Source: Gaeumannomyces sp. JS-464
Taxonomy: Eukaryota > Ascomycota > Sordariomycetes > Magnaporthales > Magnaporthaceae
Length of the DNA: 64,000 bases
NCBI GenBank assembly: GCA_002197995.1
Contig: NGZR01000001.1
Location: 7,812,001 to 7,876,000, forward strand
Direction of reading: 5' to 3'
The notes below the pieces were generated by a model. That model did no database searches. It saw nothing but the letters and a program-made list of their open reading frames with translations, and was not told the DNA's origin. Shown here one piece after another: positions 36,547 to 48,157 of this stretch. How positions within the stretch are numbered: the first letter of the stretch is position 1; every line of letters begins with the position of its first letter. The position numbers and the translations under genes are program-made.

Positions 36547-37905
36547 TAATCAGGTCCGAAGGGGGGAAAAAAAAAAGAAAAAGAAAAAAATCTATATCTT
36601 TTGTACTTCACCTCATGTTCTTCACATCCGCCTGGATACATGCATTGGGCAAGCCCATGCAAGGCGCGGTAATGTCGTGGTGTGCCTTCATTCCCCCATC
36701 TTTGTCGCGCAGGAACGATGAAGCCGGCGCCCTCGTGCTCGATGGACTGAGTCCAAGGCAGATGGGCGGGGGAAATGTTGCACACACGGGTTATCCCTGG
36801 TTGGAGAAAAAAAATCTATAGAAACAGGGCTGGGCGGGCTGTGACGAGTGCTTGCATTCGATGGCTGCACACCCGCCGCGTGCCCTGGGGACCCGGAAAA
36901 GTGGGCGGCTGTGATGCCTTGGAAATATTGGATTATACCCCAACTTTGGTGTCTTGTTTTACTTAGGCACCTAGTTAGATACCCCGACGGCGGCTAAACC
37001 TGGTAATTTTAGTTGGCGCCCAGGACTTCCAATATTTTTGGGGGTTCTGGGGGCTGGATTTACTCGATATTTTTGGCAACGTAATTTCGATGCCCGCGTG
37101 ATTTGAAGGTTGCGAGATGGGGATTTTGCGTCACACTGAGCACTTGCTTGGCGGCTCAACTTTCTTGGAACAACGGGAGTCCTCAATGGGGAACTCAGAA
37201 CGATCCAGAACGCGGAGGCGAGCCAAGCAATCCGGGCCGTCCAGTCAATAGTCGTGCAGCAGGAAGTGGGACCTTGGGCTTGAAACAAAACATGAAAATC
37301 CCTGGCACCTCGTGTAGGTAGTTAACTGCTCATGCCGGCGGGACCCTTTGGGCAGCGTGCTGTGTGGTGGTAGCTCCAATCAGAAGGCGTGCCATTCACT
37401 CCACGTCTTCAGGGCGCGCCCCACGTCACGCATTAGGCACATCCAAGCCTCAACTGCCGCAGCTGGGTGCACTGCCTCCGTCGCGTTCCCACCGCTCCTG
37501 TCAAGGCTTCGTTCGGCTCGGGTGTCGACGACTCGCTCCCAGCCGGAGTGCCCGAATGGTTGCCGGCACGAATTGCGAATTATCAGATGCGAGCAGCTCG
37601 AGAAACACATTGGACATTCTCCTTCTTGTTCGCCCAGACATGGCCGTAGCTGAGACCCGCCTCCTCATTGTGCTAGAACGAGAGCAGCGAGATCGAGAGA
37701 GAGAGAGCGAGATCGCGAAGGCGGGAAGCGGTCAAGGACATCGAAGAAGCTCTCTCCATTCATCTGGTAATATCGAAGGTTTCTCGAGGCCCGCAACGTG
37801 GCGCGCGCATCGGTTCATCCAAGCGTCGCGACACTCCCCAGTTCGACCGCATAACACCCCTTTAATCTGGCCCCATAGTTTGGATATCAGCCCCTCGCCT
37901 CCGAA
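36547..37905. other. Intergenic region
   Basis: This contains the 3' end of the previous gene (A-rich 36565-36590) and the promoter of the phytase-like gene, including a GAGA run at 37698-37710. No gene is supported. Confidence 0.55.
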
Positions 37906-39549
37906 ATGGATAGGCTTCGCGATCTTCTCCGCCAGCGGTACAAGTACCGCGCCCTCCCGACATCTTGGGATGACGAGGAGCTGGAACGAACCACGAGCAA
38001 TCCTGAATCCAAGCGCGCCTTACAGACGCGGAGAAGCAAACGAAAGCTCAGGATCGCCTTGGTAGGATCGTCCATCATGATTGTGCTCACAGCGGCAGTT
38101 GCCTTTTTGTAAGTTCCCCTATCCGGCGGGGTCTTCAAAGTGTGGTTGCTCACTGTGAGAGGAATAATGCCTTGTCTGCTAACCTTCCACGCTTGTTAAA
38201 GTGGCCTCAGCTATGGCGCCGTCGCGGGAAACAGGTCGTGTGACTCGCCCGCCCGCGGCTTCCAGTGCCACACCGAGATCGCTCAGTCTTGGGGGCAGTA
38301 TTCGCCCTTCTTCTCCGTGCCGTCGGAGATCGACGCCTCCCTGCCAGCGGGATGCGAAATCACGTTTGCCCAGGTCCTGTCTCGGCACGGCGCCAGGGAC
38401 CCCACGGGCGGGAAGAGCAAGGCCTACAACACCACCATAGCCCGCATCCAGCGTAGCGTAAGGGAGTATGGCGACGGCTTCGGCTTCCTCAAGGACTACC
38501 GGTACACGCTCGGGGCGGACCGGCTCACCGACTTTGGCCGCACGCAGATGCTGAACTCGGGCATCCGCTTTTACGAGCGCTACCGTGCCCTCGCCCGCAG
38601 CGTCACACCTTTCATCCGCGCCTCTGGCCAGGACCGCGTCATCGAGTCAGGGGATAAATGGGCCGAGGGCTTCCACCGGGCTCGTGTGGCCGACGGCGTG
38701 CGCTCCGAGGACGACGGCTTCCCCTATCCAAAGGTATTGATCCCGGAGACGGAAGGCTCCAACAACACGCTGGATCACGGCCTCTGCAAGGCCTTTGAGA
38801 AGTCCAAGGCCGGCGCCAAGTCGCAGGCCGAGTTCCTGGCCTCGTTCGGGGGCCCGATCAGGGACCGTCTCAACAAGGGCATGCCGGGCGCCAACATCAC
38901 CCTGAGTGAGGTCGTGCACCTGATGGACCTCTGCCCCTTCGAGTCCGTGGCACGTACCGACGGCCAGCTGTCCAGGTTCTGCAACCTCTTCAGCAAGGAG
39001 GAATGGCAGTCGTACGACTACCTGACGACGCTGGGCAAGTACTACAGCTACGGGCCCGGGAGCCCGCTGGGCCCCACCCAGGGGGTCGGCTTCACCAACG
39101 AGCTGGTGGCGCGCCTGACGGGGAAGCCGGTGTCGGACCGCACCAGCACCAACCACACGCTCGACTCGGACCCGGCCACATTCCCGCTCGGCAAGAAGCT
39201 GTACGCCGACTTCAGCCATGACAACGACATGACGGGCGTCTACGGCGCCCTCGGTCTCTACAACGCGACCACGCCGCCGCCCGTCTCGGGCCGACGGAAC
39301 CCGGGCGACCTGGCGGGCTACTCGTCCAGCTGGACAGTGCCCTTCTCAGCGCGCATGTACGTCGAGAAGATGAAGTGCAGCGCGACGGCAGGACAGGACG
39401 GGGAGCTGGTGAGGATCCTGGTGAATGATAGGGTCATACCGCTGCAGAACTGTGGCGCCGACAAGCTGGGCCGGTGCGAGCTGGGCAAGTTCGTCGAGAG
39501 CCTGAGCTTCGCGCGCGGCGGAGGACATTGGGACAAGTGCTTTGTTTGA
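37906..39549 (+). CDS. Histidine acid phosphatase, phytase (PhyA) family, with N-terminal membrane anchor
   Basis: Exons are 37906-38108 and 38202-39549 (GTAAGT..AAG, branch GCTAACC). The clean frame gives 516 residues. The catalytic loop is RHGARDPT (Arg 129, His 130) and the proton donor is in FSHDNDM (His 407, Asp 408). CDSPARGFQC, WGQYSPFFSV, ITFAQVLSRHGARDPT and FCNLF match the fungal 3-phytase family, with several cysteines placed for disulfides and N-glycosylation sites such as NTT, NIT, NHT and NAT. Unlike secreted phytases there is no cleavable signal at the start. A charged cytosolic head of about 47 residues is followed by one hydrophobic span (about 48-70, IALVGSSIMIVLTAAVAF), predicting a type II membrane protein with the enzyme outside or in the lumen. 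It probably releases phosphate from inositol hexakisphosphate or other phosphoesters. The substrate is inferred from family only. Confidence 0.92.
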
Positions 39550-40398
39550 TTTTATATATCGGTGCACATAGACGGGGCGTACGGTTTGGGAATATAGATC
39601 TATACATAGACGTGGCGGAGCAAGGGAAGGGAAGCCTTTTTTTTTTTTTTTTTTTACGGCAGGATTTGATCTTGAGAATCGGATGGAATGTCTGGGTACC
39701 TCAGGTCATTGATAGAGCATGGCAGGGCGTTGGGTTCGTTTAGTTTGAGGTTTGGCATTTGATAGAATGAGACGGGTATGCATCAGTGAAGGTTGAACAT
39801 GGCCTGGTATCCAATGTGTGACCTTTACCATCGAGGGGTAGCGGAAGAAAATCCCTCGCTTCCCGGCTCGATGAAGCTGCACGCAAGGTTCCGGCACAGC
39901 GGCCCACGGGGCTTGGCAGCACACAGCACAGGCTCTTCAGCGATGCACGTAACGGGTGGAGAGCCCCGCAGGAGCTGTGCTGCTTGCTGCAGGCCCCGCG
40001 GGCGTGCACTGACTTGGGGCTTGTGCTTACAGGTGACGCAAGTGAGATCCATTGGAGAGCTTCCATCCCATGCAAAGTCGCACAGAGAGCACAACGAACT
40101 CCCAACAGCCCGACAAGGAGCGGCTACTCACATCCATGTCACTGCCGTTGAGCAGCAACCTCCGACCAGCGACAAAAACACAGAAACAGCCTGTCGCCCA
40201 TCGCGGTTCCCTGATTCCCCAACGAAGCGCACGCAACCATTGCGACCGATCGACCGGAAACATCAGAGTTGACGGGCCCTTGCGCGGCCGCGCCAGCTCG
40301 CTACCTCTCCATTCCCAGGACCCCGCTGCGACGCTGAACCAGCGATCGACGGCGTCAAAGCTTCCCGATCAAAAGACTTGACAAAACTGCCGCCCACA
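39550..40398. other. Intergenic region
   Basis: 3' end of the phytase-like gene, with a T run at 39637-39655, and upstream DNA of the next gene. No gene is supported. Confidence 0.6.
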
Positions 40399-41403
40399 AT
40401 GCATCCCGTCGGTATCTTTTTCATCGTTCTGGTGGTGCTTGTGATACTCGGCGGAGTAGGATGGCTACTCTACGTCCGCTGGCGCGCTCAAAAACTGGGT
40501 GTAAGTTCTGTGCTTCGCGCGCCCGTCGCAGATGCCTGGAAGAGTGGTGATGATGTGCTGGTCTTCAAGCTGCCCTCGTCGCCGTCGCCGCGCGGCGCGG
40601 CGCGCGCACGCTTCGCGTCCTTCACTGATCGCCCGATAGGGGCTGGCTGGACCTGTTCATTCACTGGGTCTTTGAAGCGAATGGATCAATCGAAGCCGCG
40701 ATAGCTGACGTCGCATTCATCCCCTCCCTAGCTCCCGCCACCAACGATCGCATCGTTTAATCCCTTCCGCAAATCCGAGCCGTCCCTGTATGGCAGCCCG
40801 CAGCCGGCGCCGGGCGGCGTGGCGGGCTGGATCAACGACAAGCTGCGCTCGTTCCGCAACGGACGCAACACGCGCACCGCGGCCGGCGCCTACGAGGGCG
40901 CGGGCGGCGTCTCGGCCGGCGGGCGGACGCGGGGCGGGGCTGGCGGCGGTGGGGCGCTAGACCCTGACGAGGCCTGGGACACGCGCGTTGGCCACGAGGC
41001 CGACGGGTACTACGAGGACCAGGAGCTGGGGATGCACCCGCAGCACGGCGGCGGCACCTACCAGATGAACCTGGCGACGGAGCCCGGCGCCCCGTCGTCG
41101 ACGGCGCAGAACAACACCGGCAGCGCTAACCCGTTTGGAGACGACAACAGCTACGAATACGAGGGGAGGGGTCGGGCGCCCGCTGCCGCTGCTCCAGCTA
41201 GCTTCAAGGCTCGCGCTGGCGGCGTCAACCCGTTTGACGATGACGCAGCCGACGCGAGCAACCTCAGCCTGCGTGGGGTCAGCCCGCGGCCCATTGACAC
41301 TGCGGCCGCTGGGAAGGCCCCTGGAGGTGCACAAAAGTCGGGGGGTGGTGGGAGCCCAACGGAGAGGGCTGAGAGGAGGTCGATATTCCGGGAGAACGTG
41401 TGA
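40399..41403 (+). CDS. Single-pass membrane protein with disordered tail
   Basis: Exons are 40399-40500 and 40732-41403 (GTAAGT..TAG, phase 0, 231-bp intron), giving 257 residues. The start MHPVGIFFIVLVVLVILGG leads straight into one membrane span (about residues 5-27) followed by a basic YVRWRAQKLG, which predicts a cytosolic tail. The tail has LPPPTIASFNPFRKSEPS, WINDKLRSFRNGRNTRTA, DPDEAWDTRVGHEADGYYED and two NPF motifs in GSANPFGDD and GVNPFDDD. NPF tripeptides are ligands of EH domains such as those of End3, so a link to membrane trafficking is possible but only inferred. Proteins of this layout recur in filamentous ascomycetes, where I recall some being labelled acid-phosphatase-like. 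No phosphatase motif is present here, so I give no function. Confidence 0.8.
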
Positions 41404-42795
41404 TGGGCGCGGGAGCTTATACGACACAGCAGAGCACCAACACGTGGCCGAAGGAGAGTCAAGTGCCAGTGGCGACGGCTTGCAAGCACCGGGTTTGCTA
41501 TTGGATATTAACGGGCAGCATATCGATCGGTTGGTCCCCTCTTTTTCTTGGGTTTCTGGACGTGCGGGAGGAGGACTTCGTTTGGGGAACGCAGTGGTCT
41601 TGGGTGAATACTTGTGATATTGGCACGTTGGGCTGGCGTCTTTTGGGCAGGGCTTCATTATTCCCTGTGGTTCTATCGGGATGCGGCCAGGACGAATCCT
41701 TATCCTTTGATGGCTTCTTTAGCACACTCAAAGGGCCCTTCAGTCTCATGTTATATCTGGTGTGGGTTTATATGGTGAACGATGTCTTGTTTACGGACGT
41801 GATGGGAAGGGATGGGAGGGGACCTCGAAAAGAAAATGACTGTGAGTGTGAGGCACATGCTATGAAGAGATATTCGCTTCCCGTGCCTATTATCAACTCG
41901 CCAGTGCCGGACAGGCTGGTTAGGCTGAGCCTTGGGCAGTGACGGAAAGCCCGGAACGGAGGCTGGCCAACAGCACCTCCGTGAGAGAAGGGGCTGTGGC
42001 TGGTAAACGATCTAGTGAATGGTGAGAAGCTCGTGTGGCTTTCGACGTTTTGGGAGGACTCATGTTATGTGATTCGTCAAACTGGTGGTTCGGCCGCATG
42101 GTGACTTGCAGCACCCGCCGCTCTTGGTCCGGTCCCCACAAGCAAGTAAGTGGGCCAGTTCATCAGGCTGTTTTACACACGCCCGCGCCAACACCTGCCC
42201 ACCGCCCCAATTGATCCCTTCCACGATATGGATGTCATCATGACTGCCAGCCAGACTGCGGCCCAGACCTGGCGATTTCATTCGAACGATTCGGTTTACA
42301 AATCAAAAAGGCCTCACCGCAAGAAGGAGGATTCTCCAGAGAATGCCATGTGTGCGGTTACCAGGCCACCGAGCACCTTATCCAGAGCTCGCCAGTCAGC
42401 TCCCATTGCTAGGACACAACATGAGGGGATATGGCGAGACAAAAGCCTTGTCTCTTGGAATGCGTGGTGCTCCCAAGCCCGAGACAAAGAAAAACTCAAA
42501 GCTTACAAGGGTGGTAGGGAGTTCAAGGGCTGGAATTTTTTTTCTGAGTCGCCCATCCCAGTTAAACAGCAACTTGTAGCGAGGCAGCCAGGCCTCCAAA
42601 GATCACTTGATCAATTTGTTCCAATCATCGCCAGAGCGAAAAAAAAAGCCTAGCCTTGAAGCTTTCTCCATCCATCTCCACCCCCATGAAAATCACTTCC
42701 CTTTTCCCTCCTGAAGTGACGACAGGCCGAGCAACCGGCATCTGCAGGCGAACCAATCGAGAGAAGCAAACGGATACTCCCTCGCGCGCGGCCAC
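41404..42795. other. Intergenic region
   Basis: No supported gene. Open frames of up to 168 codons (42150-42653) lack recognisable features, and frames on the other strand overlap them. Confidence 0.5.
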
Positions 42796-43161
42796 ATGTG
42801 CCAGGGAACGGTCACGACGCTCCTCTGCGGGCACAAGCTGGTGCACTTCTCGTCGCGGTGCGGCGGCGGCTGCGAGGAGCCGGCGTCAGGCCCGCGGCGG
42901 CGGCTGCAGGACACGTGCGCCTGGTGCCACTCGGCCTGCAGCGCCGCCAGCATCAACGACACGTACGGCCGCCAGCGCGAGGACCTGACGGGCCGGCTGC
43001 GCGGCGTCGCGCCCGGCTCGCCCGAGGCCACCGCCCTCGCCAAGCTCATCGGCCGCCTCCAGGTCCAGCACATGGAGGCCCTCGCCAGGGCCGCCCGGCT
43101 CAGCAGGCGCGGCGGCGCCATGGACGTCCAGTGGCCTGGCAAGCCGAGTGACTACGAGTAA
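42796..43161 (+). CDS. Small Cys/His-rich protein of unknown function
   Basis: A 121-codon frame starts MCQGTVTTLLCGHKLVHFSS and ends PGKPSDYE. The first 55 residues hold Cys/His pairs (CQG, CGHKLVHF, CGGGC, CAWCHSAC) spaced like a small zinc site. The rest is a basic, Arg/Ala-rich helical stretch. Many fungi have short proteins opening with MC..CGH; I recall that pattern but cannot name a family. No signal peptide is evident. An upstream exon cannot be excluded. The protein-like composition and the position between ordinary genes make it a likely gene, at moderate confidence. Confidence 0.55.
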   Translation: MCQGTVTTLLCGHKLVHFSSRCGGGCEEPASGPRRRLQDTCAWCHSACSAASINDTYGRQREDLTGRLRGVAPGSPEATALAKLIGRLQVQHMEALARAARLSRRGGAMDVQWPGKPSDYE

Positions 43162-43589
43162 GGCTCCCTTGAATTTTTTTTTTATTCTTGTCGTTTTACC
43201 CCTGCCTCCTGACCGTCATACCCCTGAAATAAATCGTATGATGGACACCCTACCCCTACATCCGTGGCAGGAACGGGCCGGATAATGGCCGTCGACCCCG
43301 GCTAGCCAGGCTTGTTTACAATTAGCTGCGTTTGTTTATTTCTTTAGCGAGAAGCTGACTTGTTGCTCTATTCGGTCCAACAGAGCAGACATACTGGCTG
43401 GCGTCCCCGGCGTCCATGGCCGGAATCTCTACGTTTTTCAGATGTCGGAGTCCGGCTCCTGAGGCAGGCCTTGTCGAACAGGAAAAATCATCCTTCTTTC
43501 GACATGGATGATGCCCAAGCCCACACTGCGATGCATGCCGGACGCCACTGCCGTTGGCGCCACGGGACAATGCAAGCCAGCAAGCCAAC

Positions 43590-43636
43590 TTTTTTTTTTT
43601 TTTTTTGTTTTGTTTTGTTTTGTTTTGTTTTGTTTC
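43590..43636. repeat. T tract followed by (TTTTG)n microsatellite
   Basis: About 17 T, then about six GTTTT units to 43636. Confidence 0.9.
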
Positions 43637-45695
43637 GCCATTGCTTGTCGCCTGCCGGTTGCCCCTGACACAGGCTTCGAGCTTTGCCCTGTCGGGCTAG
43701 GCTTGCGAGATGCCTGTATCATCAACGGCCGTAGCCACGTGTGTCCAAGCAGCGTGTTTTGAGCCAAGTTCCTACCCCTGATCGCGGTCGCAACCGACGG
43801 ATGTCGGCAGACTGTCGCGTATCGACGCCGGATCTGCGCCCCCGGCCGCCCTCGGCGAGGCCGAGGCCGATTGGATACACCGGCCTCTTCTGACGACGCC
43901 ACATTGAAGCCAGACTGTCTGAGTGTGCATTGTGGCTGGTATCATGCTTCTAGTATTGTATACGACAGGATGTCGGGGAGGCGGAGGCGGTGAGCCGCGT
44001 CTGGGCGTTCGGACTGCTCAAACGTGACAGCGGTCGAGGTGAGCGCATTATAGTTGCTGCCTCATAAGGAGAAAAACTCGGCAATGTCCCCGATGAGAAG
44101 TACGAGGGTTCTTTTCTGCCCTAGCACGTTTGCAGACTTGACTTTAGAAGCGAACCGGAACAGGAAGCATGCCCGAGAACTGGATACAACAACTGGGCCC
44201 TTTACGGTATGCCGGCGCGTGCCGGCGCATCAAGGGGACGATATCCAGGGCTATCACGATGTGTTTGAGGTGCTACGAAGCAAGGGCAGGCGCTAGATAG
44301 AGTAGCCACGTAGCCTCGTTCTCGGTCCGAGATGAGCAACGAAAAGCACGTAAAGTGAGAGCCCTCGTGATTCCCTGCCAGATACCTGCGAGTCATTTCG
44401 GCTCTGAAGCCCTAGGCAATATCTCTCAAGGTGGCTAGGTCGCTATAACGAACAGCATTCCAATGATGACACAAGACTCGCGGCAGTTCTGAGTGGGAGC
44501 TGCCCGGTACCAGCACCGAACGGAACGCTAGCTCGATTGCCTTGAGGTCTCGAAGAGCTCTTCCAAGAGTCGCCGGGAAAGACCGACCCGGCGTGGGCGG
44601 ATAGAGGTAGTTTCCTCTCCAAGTTAGCGATCAGCGTGACCGCCCTGACAAGCGCGCCATGCGTCCAAAGTACCCATAGTTTCCAGTCGGTTCTTTCTCG
44701 GCTATTTGCGGTTTTCGGTTGTCTCCTATCTTTCGGCCGAGGTAATTCTTGCGAGAACATAGGGAGGCGAGTGTGGGATGTTTGGGTCTCTTCAGTTGTT
44801 CTCCTCACGTTTACGTATCCCGTGCGCATATCTTACCAGAAAAGGAAAAAAAAAACCCCTCTCGGCCTATTGTTGCCTGCCCAGACGAGGCTACGCATCC
44901 CTTGCAGCTCCCTTTTCGTTTCCACCGCCCGGAGATATTGCGCCGCTCGTTTGAGGGGAACATGCCCAAATAGTCTAGTTACATATGTATGCACCGCAGG
45001 CGCCATGGTTCCCTCTCATGTAGCCAAGGGTATCGAAGGCATCACCATACAGGGCAGAATATGAAGAAGGGAATAATACCGAAAGAGTGAGTGAGAAAAA
45101 GGCAAGGGATGGCTGTCGGTTTTAGCTTGACTTGGCATTTTGTAACATGAGCATCACCACTACCCACCCCCGACTTTTTCCCCTCCCCCTCCCTCTGGTT
45201 CGTTGCCAGGGGACCATTAACACCGACCACATATACTTATGGCATGATAAATACATGGAACAAGTGAAATCTGTTTGCTGTGGTGGGGACCGTTTAATAC
45301 ACACCATCCTTGCCAAGGCAGCCTCGTTCCTCCTGGGCCACTCAGCTGGGAGCCGTGGGAAAGTGATGGCAGCAAACCGATTGGAAAACACGAAGAAAGG
45401 TAGATGGTGGTGCTTCTTGGCTCGTTGGGGCCGACTGAAATGGCGGTGACAGGTGGGCGGGAGGTATGGGCTGCTTCTGTCGGGCTACGCATTAAAAAAA
45501 AAAGCCCAGATGCAGCCTTGCGACAGATAGACGTCACCCCACCAGTTTTCTCCCGTTTTGCAGGCGCGGGGGTGGGTTGGATTTGAGCGAGGCCCCCTGC
45601 AGTGGCTTGTCTCTCCGTTTCTATTCCTTTCATTCCTCTTCCTTGTGACATTTGATCCATCCGCGGCATCGGCAGGAGGATTGCTCGGGAAAGAG

Positions 45696-45737
<42 letters not shown>
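45696..45737. repeat. Uninterrupted run of 42 A
   Basis: A perfect A homopolymer stands in non-coding DNA. No target-site duplication or upstream retroelement sequence is visible, so I list it as a simple repeat only. Confidence 0.95.
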
Positions 45738-45738
<1 letters not shown>

Positions 45739-46518
45739 ATGTCAGAATAGAATTTTAGTTCGGTTTCGATAGAGTACAACGTTGTATGGAGGTGGCTTCT
45801 GTCCTTGTCAACAAGCGATGGGATCGAGTCAAGTCTCTCCGGCTACATCATGTCTCTCAATAAAGCGGGGTCCGCCAACCAAGTCTCTTCCAAAGAGCGA
45901 GCGACGATTGGCAACGGAGATACCTTACCTACGTAGAAGAAAAAAGAAAGCAAGGGAGAGACAGATGCTGCCAGCGACGTGGGCAGCCCATTTACATGAT
46001 ACCGCCTGACCAAGCAGGCTCGCTCCAGGACGCGCGCCGCAGCGTCGGTGCCTGTCTCGTCGTCGCCGACCAATTGAGTGGTTCCCCGTCTGGCAGGCAA
46101 GCCGATGCCGGCCGGCAGTTGGTTGCATTCTGTCCAGGGACACCCCCGGCCTGCCGGATCGAAGCTAGGGTGGCGTTATGTATGTATCCCCTCACTCCCT
46201 ATGTATTCCCTCCCCTCTTACGTGCACTTCTTTTTTCCTTCTTGTTCTTGTTCTTCTTCTTCTCTGCGCATCACGCACATGACGCCCAATCACCGGCCAG
46301 TCCCTATTTATAATTTGACCTTCAACCTCCATCTGATAATGGTCCTTTTGGCCCCCTTCCACGGCCCACCGATCACCCTGTTCATTCCCTGAAAAGGTGA
46401 ATACAATCGGGTCGCTCGCCGACCAGGGATGCATGCATGTGAGGCGCTAATGGTCAGGCATCAACATGGATGGTCGTTCGTTTTTTTTTACCCCTGTCGC
46501 TCCCTTTTTGCCTCAGTA

Positions 46519-46552
46519 CAGTATTCAGGGATCTGAATTGTTAGTGCGGTGG
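46519..46552 (+). repeat. Left terminal inverted repeat (34 bp)
   Basis: Identical to the reverse complement of 48124-48157 over all 34 bases. The flanking base differs at the inner end. Confidence 0.97.
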
Positions 46553-46690
46553 ATCTTGCCTAATTAGGCCATGTATTCAAATACACTTTTTCGCATAGAA
46601 AAATGCGTGCAAATCAATGTATCTCTACCCACGACCCCTACCTTAAAGAACCTAATAGAATTCCACTGATTCAAACCCCGGCCCGGCCTT

Positions 46691-46826
46691 AATTTGCACG
46701 GCGATACTTTCAATCGATTCCTTTTAATGCCGGCAATTTGCACGGCGATACCTTCAATTAACGCCTTTTAACGCTGGCGATTTGCACCGCGATACGTTCA
46801 ATTTAATGCCTTCCCAATTGCACGCC
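46691..46826. repeat. Subterminal direct repeats of about 44 bp, nearly three copies
   Basis: Copies at 46691-46734, 46735-46778 and about 46779-46826 share TTTGCACGGCGATAC..TTCAAT. The differences are mostly C/T or A/G. They lie inside the transposon, between the left inverted repeat and the transposase remnant. Confidence 0.85.
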
Positions 46827-46852
46827 CAGCAAGCGTTAAGTTCGACTCCCGA

Positions 46853-46870
46853 CGCGCGCGCGCGCGCGCG
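46853..46870. repeat. (CG)n run inside the transposon
   Basis: Nine CG units in otherwise AT-rich element DNA. Confidence 0.9.
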
Positions 46871-47040
46871 TTAGGTACCTTACCTACCTCCGCCTCCGCG
46901 ACCCTCGACGCTTCCAGCCTACCCCCGCGACCCCTCGACGCTTCCGGCCTACCCTCCCTCGACCCCTCCCAAATAACAGGGTATTAAAAACCTCGACCGC
47001 GATACCAAAATAAAATACGAACCTTACGAGATTACGCGCA

Positions 47041-48017
47041 TTGGCCGTATTAAAATATAGCCCGGGCATTAGGGGTTACCTACCGGCAGGTTTAATGGGC
47101 CTGCCGGCCCGGGCCTGTTACCCCTTAAAAAAAAGGCGGCACTTTAAAAAACAGGCCTCCGAGGAACAAGTGCGTGCGTTGCAACAGTTCCTTAATAAGG
47201 ACCCTCGTTACCGCCGGATCCCCTGGGCTAACCTTTGGTACCTAGTCCTTGGGTTCCAAAATTAAGGCACCATTGCCATGGCTTTTTTTATAACCTTTTT
47301 GCATTATAAACGCGTACGACAAGGTGCCCGCCTCCCTTTTTCGGACAAAACGCGACGATTGCGGTTTAACTTTGCGAATTGGGCCTTAAAAAGATACTTA
47401 ACGAAAAGCATTGGATATAAGGCGGCTTCGGCCCTTTCCTTTAGTTTAACGAGGTTTGGTACTTTAACTAACCCCTTAAAAGCCGGCGATATATAACGGT
47501 GCACGACTGCGAAAATCCGGCTACTTTTGCACTAATAAAACAAAAAGGCCACGGCTTTATATTTTGGGGCTCGTTTGTAGGCCGGGTTAAAAGTCCAACC
47601 TACTTTTAGCTTAATTAAACAGCTATCGACGCTTTTAAATACTGCAAACGTATACTCCTTTTAGTTTGCGACTGGTTAAAGGGCTAAAGCTATCCGGATA
47701 TATATTTTTAACAAAACGGCGCTTTATTACACAAATTACGGATTACTAAAACGTGGCTAAAGGAATTGGAAATTTTAACCTTCTTTTAGCCTTTTAACAG
47801 CCCGGACCTTAACCTTATCGAACATTTGTGGAAATGGATAAAAGATTGGCTAAAATTGCATTACGATTTGCAACAACTAACCCCGTTGCAGCTTAAAGCG
47901 GCGGTCCAAGCTGCTTGGGAGGCCGTGCCTATTGATTTTTTAGAAAAATTAGCCCGTTTTATAATTTGGAGGTTGCAAAAAGTAAAGGCCAACGGAGGTG
48001 ATTACATTGGCTGTTAA
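47041..48017 (+). pseudogene. Tc1/mariner transposase remnant
   Basis: Readable blocks lie in three pieces: 47041-47265, 47278-47496 and 47826-48017. The last two-fifths (from WKWIKDWLKLHYDLQQLTPL) reads cleanly to TAA 48015-48017 and ends VKANGGDYIGC. Between 47497 and 47825 stops occur every 10-30 codons. The helix-turn-helix N-terminus cannot be traced. The DDE residues cannot all be placed because of the breaks. It encodes no functional enzyme as it stands. Confidence 0.88.
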
Positions 48018-48123
48018 ACGGTTAGTTGTAATACATTAGTTCCTACTATAGATTGTGCGGCAGTCTGTGTACCTCTACTTGACTTCAACCCCCTGCCTTC
48101 ATCCCTGTTGTTGACAGGGGGTC

Positions 48124-48157
48124 CCACCGCACTAACAATTCAGATCCCTGAATACTG
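48124..48157 (-). repeat. Right terminal inverted repeat (34 bp)
   Basis: Perfect inverted copy of 46519-46552, followed by TA at 48158-48159. Confidence 0.97.

Larger units (their letters stand above)
43162..46518. other. Gene-poor region, left part
   Basis: No gene is supported. Many short open frames on both strands have no shared features. The segment holds several simple repeats listed separately and no clear transposon remains. Confidence 0.5.
46519..48157 (+). mobile_element. Tc1/mariner-family DNA transposon, decayed
   Basis: The 1639-bp element is bounded by perfect 34-bp inverted repeats beginning CAGTATTCAGGGATCTGAAT and flanked on both sides by TA (46517-46518 and 48158-48159), the target duplication of Tc1/mariner elements. 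The interior holds remnants of one transposase reading left to right: RLPFSDKTRRLRFNFANWAL, then FWGSFVGRVKSPTYF, then SPDLNLIEHLWKWIKDWLK, the last being the hallmark [S/P]PDLNPIEHLW block around the third catalytic residue. The coding region is broken by many TAA and TAG codons at sites where CAA or TGG would be expected and is AT-rich, consistent with C-to-T mutation such as repeat-induced point mutation. It is not autonomous. Boundaries are firm. Confidence 0.95.

Noticed and set aside
42150..42653. 168-codon open frame (+)
   Set aside because: No recognisable feature, low-complexity end (KKKA), and shorter frames on the other strand overlap it.
45696..45737. Poly(A) tail of an inserted retroelement or processed pseudogene
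   Set aside because: No coding remnant precedes it and no target duplication flanks it that I can see.
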